Of a DNA stretch of 64,000 nucleotides, positions 60,250 to 64,000 are shown in pieces. The stretch comes from JACQAP01 sp035548375. Lineage in GTDB: Bacteria; Pseudomonadota; Gammaproteobacteria; Burkholderiales; JACQAP01. Both the position numbers and the translations under genes were made by a program. The notes beneath the pieces are model-generated. The model saw only the letters and a list, made by a program, of their open reading frames with translations, was not told where the DNA came from and did not search any database. The DNA is taken from the NCBI GenBank assembly GCA_035548375.1, contig DASZTG010000096.1, positions 1-64,000 on the forward strand. The letters are read 5' to 3'. Every line of letters starts with the position of its first letter. Position 1 is the first letter of the stretch.

Positions 60250-60978
60250 ATGAGCGAAAAACAGAAGGTGCCGGTTCCGCTCGCCCCCGAATTTGTCGAG
60301 AAGACATGGTCGGCGCGGGAATCCTGGCGGGTCTTCGGGATTATGGCAGAGTTTGTCGAGGCAACCGAACGCCTCGCGCACATCCGGCCCGCCGTGAGCA
60401 TCTTCGGCAGCGCGCGCACGCCGCCCGAGCATCCGTACTACAAGCTGGCGGAGAGCATCGGGCGCCAGCTTTCAGACGCCGGGTTCTCGGTCATCTCCGG
60501 CGGCGGCCCCGGCATCATGGAAGCGGTGAACAAGGGCGCCTATGCGGGCCGCTCGCTGTCCGTCGGCCTGAACATCCAGCTCCCGCACGAGCAGTACACC
60601 AACGCCTACCAGGATGTGAGCCAGACCTTCCGCCATTTCTTCGCGCGCAAGGTGATGTTCGCGAAATTCGCCTGCGCCTACGTCGTCCTGCCGGGCGGGT
60701 TCGGTACGCTGGACGAGCTCGGCGAAGTCCTCACCCTTGTGCAGACCGGGAAGATCCGGCGCATACCGATCGTGCTGGTACAGTCGAAATTCTGGAATGG
60801 GCTGCTCGACTGGATACGCGATCGCATGATTTCCGAGGGCATGATCAGCCCGGAGGACATGGACCTGATCAAGGTCATCGACGAGCCGAAGGAAGTCGCG
60901 GACGCGATATTCGACCACTACGAGAAACGCGGATTCGCCATGACCACCGCGGAGCGCGAAGCGCAACTGAACCTCTGA
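60250..60978 (+). CDS. LOG-family nucleotide phosphoribohydrolase
   Basis: A 242-residue protein of the LOG (lysine decarboxylase-like) family, which cleaves the base from nucleoside 5'-monophosphates. Signature motifs are present: AVSIFGSARTPPEHPYY, VISGGGPGIMEAVNKGAY and LPGGFGTLDELGEVLTL. The catalytic arginine and glutamate positions are intact. Divergent from polA; thrB follows by seven bases, so they are probably co-transcribed. Whether it makes cytokinins or salvages nucleotides cannot be told. Confidence 0.9.
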   Translation: MSEKQKVPVPLAPEFVEKTWSARESWRVFGIMAEFVEATERLAHIRPAVSIFGSARTPPEHPYYKLAESIGRQLSDAGFSVISGGGPGIMEAVNKGAYAGRSLSVGLNIQLPHEQYTNAYQDVSQTFRHFFARKVMFAKFACAYVVLPGGFGTLDELGEVLTLVQTGKIRRIPIVLVQSKFWNGLLDWIRDRMISEGMISPEDMDLIKVIDEPKEVADAIFDHYEKRGFAMTTAEREAQLNL

Positions 60979-60985
60979 CGACCCG

Positions 60986-61933
60986 ATGTCCGTTTTCACG
61001 ACCGTCACGCCGGCGCAGCTCGCGGCCTGGCTCAGGAACTACTCGATCGGGGTGCCCACGGCGCTGGAGGGCATCCTCTCGGGCATAGAAAACACCAATT
61101 ACTTCGTCACCACGTCGCACGGGCGCTATGTCCTGACCCTGTTCGAGAAGCTCACGAGCAGGGAACTGCCCTTTTACCTGAACCTGATGGCGCACCTGTC
61201 GAGCCACGGCCTGCCGTGTCCCAAGCCGATCGCCAACCTGCAGAATCAATTGCTCGGCGAGCTGAACGGCAAGCCGGCCGCGATCGTGTCCTGCCTGGCG
61301 GGGCAGCCGGTGATGCAGCCGGAGCCCGTCCACTGCGCGCGCGTGGGCGAAGTCCTCGCGGAAATGCACATGGCCAGCCGCACCTATGGCGGACACCTGG
61401 ACAATCTGCGCGGTGCGGCCTGGTGGACGGCGTGCGCGCCCGAGATCTATCCGTTCCTGAAGGCCGAGGACGCGCAGCTGCTGGAGTCAGAAATCCGCTT
61501 CCAGGGCGCCTGCCGGCGCGACAACCTGCCGCGCGGCGTGGTGCATGCCGACCTGTTTCGCGACAACGTGCTGTTCGACGGCGACCGCGTCGGCGGCTTC
61601 ATCGACTTCTATTTCGCCTGCGTGGACAGCTTCGTCTACGACGTCGCGATCACGGTCAACGACTGGTGCGTGGATGCCGATGCGAAACTCGATGCAGCGC
61701 GCGCCGATGCGCTGCTGAAGGCGTACATGGCGGTGCGTCCCTTCACCGACGAGGAGCACGCCGCATGGCCGTGGATGCTGCGCGCCGGCGCGCTTCGTTT
61801 CTGGGTCTCGCGGCTGTACGATTTCCACCTGCCCCGGCCAGGGGAGCTCACGCACAAGCACGATCCGGAGCGTTTCCGCCGGATCCTCGCCAATCATCGC
61901 GCGGCGGCCCCGCAGCCGGCCGGCGCGTCCTAA
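60986..61933 (+). CDS. thrB: Homoserine kinase, aminoglycoside-phosphotransferase fold
   Basis: Phosphorylates homoserine for threonine synthesis; 315 residues. This is the non-GHMP (choline-kinase-like) homoserine kinase used by many betaproteobacteria. Motifs: GVPTALEGILSGIENTNYFV, YVLTLFEKL with the ATP lysine, catalytic loop RGVVHADLFRDNVLFDGD and GFIDFYFACVDSFVYDVA with the metal aspartate. It is preceded by the LOG gene and followed by a BPSS1780-type gene, an order seen next to polA in this class. Confidence 0.95.
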   Translation: MSVFTTVTPAQLAAWLRNYSIGVPTALEGILSGIENTNYFVTTSHGRYVLTLFEKLTSRELPFYLNLMAHLSSHGLPCPKPIANLQNQLLGELNGKPAAIVSCLAGQPVMQPEPVHCARVGEVLAEMHMASRTYGGHLDNLRGAAWWTACAPEIYPFLKAEDAQLLESEIRFQGACRRDNLPRGVVHADLFRDNVLFDGDRVGGFIDFYFACVDSFVYDVAITVNDWCVDADAKLDAARADALLKAYMAVRPFTDEEHAAWPWMLRAGALRFWVSRLYDFHLPRPGELTHKHDPERFRRILANHRAAAPQPAGAS

Positions 61934-61949
61934 CCGGAGAGTCAAGGAC

Positions 61950-62705
61950 ATGGAAATCGCGAAAGTTCCGGCCTCGCACGGCCTCAGGTGGCTGATGCAG
62001 GGGTTCGTGCTGTTGCGCAGGAATTTCTTCATCTGGCTCGCCTTCGTGCTGCTGCTCTGGGCGCTGGTGTTCGTCGCCGCACGCATTCCGCTGGTGGGCC
62101 TGGCGCTGGCCTTGCTGACGCCGGTATTCCTGGGCGGATTGATGATAGGCGCGCGCGCCGTGGAAAAAGGCGAGGAGCTGGAAATCGCGCATTTCTTCGC
62201 GGGCTTTCGCACCAACACGATCAGCCTGGTGTCGCTCGGGGCGTTCTACCTGCTGGGCAACGTCGTCATCGCCGGATTGATGTACGCGATCGGCGGAGAC
62301 GCCATCCAGAAGATCGTGGCAGGCCAGTCGCAAAACATGGACCCCGAGGTCCTGATGCAGGCCCTGGGCCCGGCGCTGCTGGCGCTGCTGGTCGCGATGG
62401 CGCTATCGATTCCCCTGACCATGGCACTCTGGTTTGCACCCTTGCTCGTGGTGTTCCGCAACCAGAAGCCGGCAACCGCGCTGCGCGACAGCTTCAAGGG
62501 CTGCCTGCGCAACATGCTGCCCTTCCTGGTCTATGGGCTGATCGTGATGGTGCCGCTTATTGCATTGATGACGCAGTTCGATCTCGCCAACATGGATCGC
62601 AATCCAGGCCTGTGGATCGTTGCCCTGTTCGTGCTGCCTTCGGTCTACACCAGTTACCGCGACATCTACGAGGGGCCGCCGCCGGCGCCGCCCGCGGCCG
62701 CGTAA
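61950..62705 (+). CDS. BPSS1780-family membrane protein
   Basis: A 251-residue protein with about six membrane helices. The N-terminus (VPASHGLRWLMQGFVLLRRN, then FFIWLAFVLLLWALVFVAAR) and the KPATALRDSFKGCLRNMLPF loop match the BPSS1780/DUF2189-like family of betaproteobacterial membrane proteins. A GGAGAGTCAAGGAC ribosome site precedes the ATG, 16 bases after thrB. Function unknown. Confidence 0.85.
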   Translation: MEIAKVPASHGLRWLMQGFVLLRRNFFIWLAFVLLLWALVFVAARIPLVGLALALLTPVFLGGLMIGARAVEKGEELEIAHFFAGFRTNTISLVSLGAFYLLGNVVIAGLMYAIGGDAIQKIVAGQSQNMDPEVLMQALGPALLALLVAMALSIPLTMALWFAPLLVVFRNQKPATALRDSFKGCLRNMLPFLVYGLIVMVPLIALMTQFDLANMDRNPGLWIVALFVLPSVYTSYRDIYEGPPPAPPAAA

Positions 62706-62707
62706 AT

Positions 62708-64000
62708 TCAGGCGGGGACGAGCTTGGCGAATTCCAGCGCCAGCCACTTCATGCCGGCATTGCGGAAGTTGACCTGCACGCGCGCATCCGCGCCGCGCCC
62801 TTCGGCGGCGACGATGACGCCGGTGCCGAACTTCGCGTGCACCACGTTCTGCCCGATTCGCCAGCCCGACACGGTGGTTTCCACGCGCGGGATCCTGGCC
62901 TCGTAGCCGGAATCGAAACCCTTGCTCGCCACGAATCCCGAGAATTTCGTGGTGTTCACGCGGCGGATCAGCTCTTCGGGAATTTCCTCGAGGAACCGCG
63001 ACGCTACGTTGTAGCGGGTCTGCCCGTGCAGCATGCGCGTCTGCGCGAGCGTGAGATACAGGCGCCGGCGCGCGCGCGTAAGGGCGACGTACATCAGCCG
63101 CCTTTCCTCCTCCAGCCCCTCCTGCTCGCCGATGCTGTTCTCGTGCGGGAACAGGCCTTCTTCCAGGCCGGTGATGAAGACCGCGTGGAACTCCAGGCCC
63201 TTTGCCGAATGAACGGTCATGAGTTGCAGCGCGTCCGCCCCTGCGGCGGCCTGGTGCTCGCCTGCCTCGAGCGACGCGTGCGCCAGAAAGGCGGCGAGCG
63301 CCGGAAATCCTTCGCCGAGGATTTCACCCTCCTCGCTGATTTGCGCGAGCGGACCACCCGGAGCCGCGAACGCTGTCGCGGCGTTGGTCAGCTCGGCCAG
63401 GTTCTCCAGGCGGTCCTCGCCTTCGCGCTCGTTCTTGTAGAACGCAACAAGCCCGCTCAATTCGACGACGTGGTCGACGATCTCCGGCAGCGGCAGGTTC
63501 TCGCAGGCCGAGCGCATCGATTCGATCAATCGGACGAAGCCGGCGATGCTGGTCGCCGCCTTTCCGCCGAGCGTGTTGGCGCATGCCGCCTGCCAGAGCG
63601 AAATGCCGCGGCCGGCGGCGGCTTCCTGCACCTGCTCGATGCTGCGATTGCCGATGCCGCGCGTCGGAAAGTTCACCACCCGCAGGAAGGCACCGTCATC
63701 GTCCGCATTGGCGACCAGTCGCAGGTAGGCCAGCGCATGCTTGATTTCCTGGCGCTCGAAGAAACGCAGGCCGCCATATACGCGATATGCAATGCCGGCA
63801 TTGAAGAGCGCATGCTCGAGCACGCGCGATTGCGCGTTCGAGCGGTACAGCAGCGCCATGTCGGAGAGTGCGACGCCTTCGTTCTTGAGTTGCCGGACCT
63901 CGTCGAGGACATAGCCCGCCTCCTCGATGTCCGTAACCGCCTCATACAGCCGCAGTGCTTCGCCGCTGCCCTCGGACGTCCACAGGTTCTTGCCGAGCCG
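62708..64000 (-). CDS. uvrD: DNA helicase II UvrD, 5' part beyond window
   Basis: The C-terminal ~430 residues of a superfamily 1A 3'-5' helicase acting in mismatch and excision repair. The window edge lies at RLGKNLWTSEGSGEALRLYE; further motifs are DMALLYRSNAQSRVLEHALF (motif IV), GGLRFFERQEIKHALAYLRL, LMTVHSAKGLEFHAVFITG (motif V), GLFPHENSI and RRLMYVALTRARRRLYL (motif VI). The C-terminal tudor-like end has GQNVVHAKFGTGVIVAAEG. Convergent with the BPSS1780 gene. Reading is open to the last base, so the start is outside. Confidence 0.95.
   Translation of the reverse strand, partial: RLGKNLWTSEGSGEALRLYEAVTDIEEAGYVLDEVRQLKNEGVALSDMALLYRSNAQSRVLEHALFNAGIAYRVYGGLRFFERQEIKHALAYLRLVANADDDGAFLRVVNFPTRGIGNRSIEQVQEAAAGRGISLWQAACANTLGGKAATSIAGFVRLIESMRSACENLPLPEIVDHVVELSGLVAFYKNEREGEDRLENLAELTNAATAFAAPGGPLAQISEEGEILGEGFPALAAFLAHASLEAGEHQAAAGADALQLMTVHSAKGLEFHAVFITGLEEGLFPHENSIGEQEGLEEERRLMYVALTRARRRLYLTLAQTRMLHGQTRYNVASRFLEEIPEELIRRVNTTKFSGFVASKGFDSGYEARIPRVETTVSGWRIGQNVVHAKFGTGVIVAAEGRGADARVQVNFRNAGMKWLALEFAKLVPA

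Overview
This 64 kb window is chromosomal DNA from a GC-rich proteobacterium, most likely a betaproteobacterium. The evidence is the gene order: def-fmt-rsmB-DUF4390-ntrY-ntrX, LysM protein-dprA-smg-topA, rpmH-rnpA-yidD-yidC-mnmE diverging from dnaA-dnaN-gyrB, mnmG-rsmG-parA-parB-atpIBEFHAGDC, zapA-6S RNA, and polA/LOG/thrB/BPSS1780/uvrD. A B12 riboswitch, a polyhydroxyalkanoate depolymerase and MsbA also fit a Gram-negative soil or water organism. Genus cannot be decided from the sequence alone. No insertion sequence, prophage, CRISPR array, tRNA or rRNA gene was seen.

Layout. 1-3.9 kb: tail of a sugar ABC importer ATPase meeting a tkt-glk-SemiSWEET sugar cluster. 4-10.7 kb (minus): def-fmt-rsmB-DUF4390-ntrY-ntrX, a translation/rRNA set coupled to a nitrogen-type two-component system whose regulator has a dead ATPase domain. 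10.8-16.2 kb (plus): LysM protein, dprA, smg, topA. 16.2-21.2 kb (minus): gyrB, dnaN, dnaA. 21.2-21.5 kb: divergence point next to the probable replication origin. 21.5-30.2 kb (plus): rpmH, rnpA (apparently a CTG start), yidD, yidC, mnmE, a TSUP permease, two parS sites, mnmG, rsmG, parA, parB. 30.2-37.4 kb: complete F1Fo ATP synthase operon closed by a strong terminator.

37.4-46.2 kb is the most unusual region. A branched-chain-amino-acid-type ABC importer (binding protein, two permeases, two ATPases) is followed with overlapping or near-touching genes by an M20 deacylase, a single-chain protein resembling fused malonate decarboxylase beta and gamma subunits, and a malonyl-CoA synthetase. 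I propose that the operon imports a malonyl conjugate (or malonate), hydrolyses it, activates malonate to malonyl-CoA and decarboxylates it to acetyl-CoA. This is inference from domain content and gene order.

46.2-64 kb: YpfJ-type metallopeptidase, a second TSUP permease, an EVE-domain protein, 6S RNA, zapA and a ZapB-like gene with an apparently leaderless promoter, a cobalamin riboswitch controlling a TonB-dependent receptor, msbA, a ferredoxin with a modified first cluster motif, a ~150 bp inverted-repeat element, phaZ, a GST-family protein, a 25-residue membrane peptide, an 82-residue DUF2188-like protein, a lipoprotein Cu/Zn superoxide dismutase, polA, a LOG-family protein, thrB, a BPSS1780-type membrane protein, and the C-terminal part of uvrD running off the window. 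All assignments rest on reading motifs and context; no database search was run.
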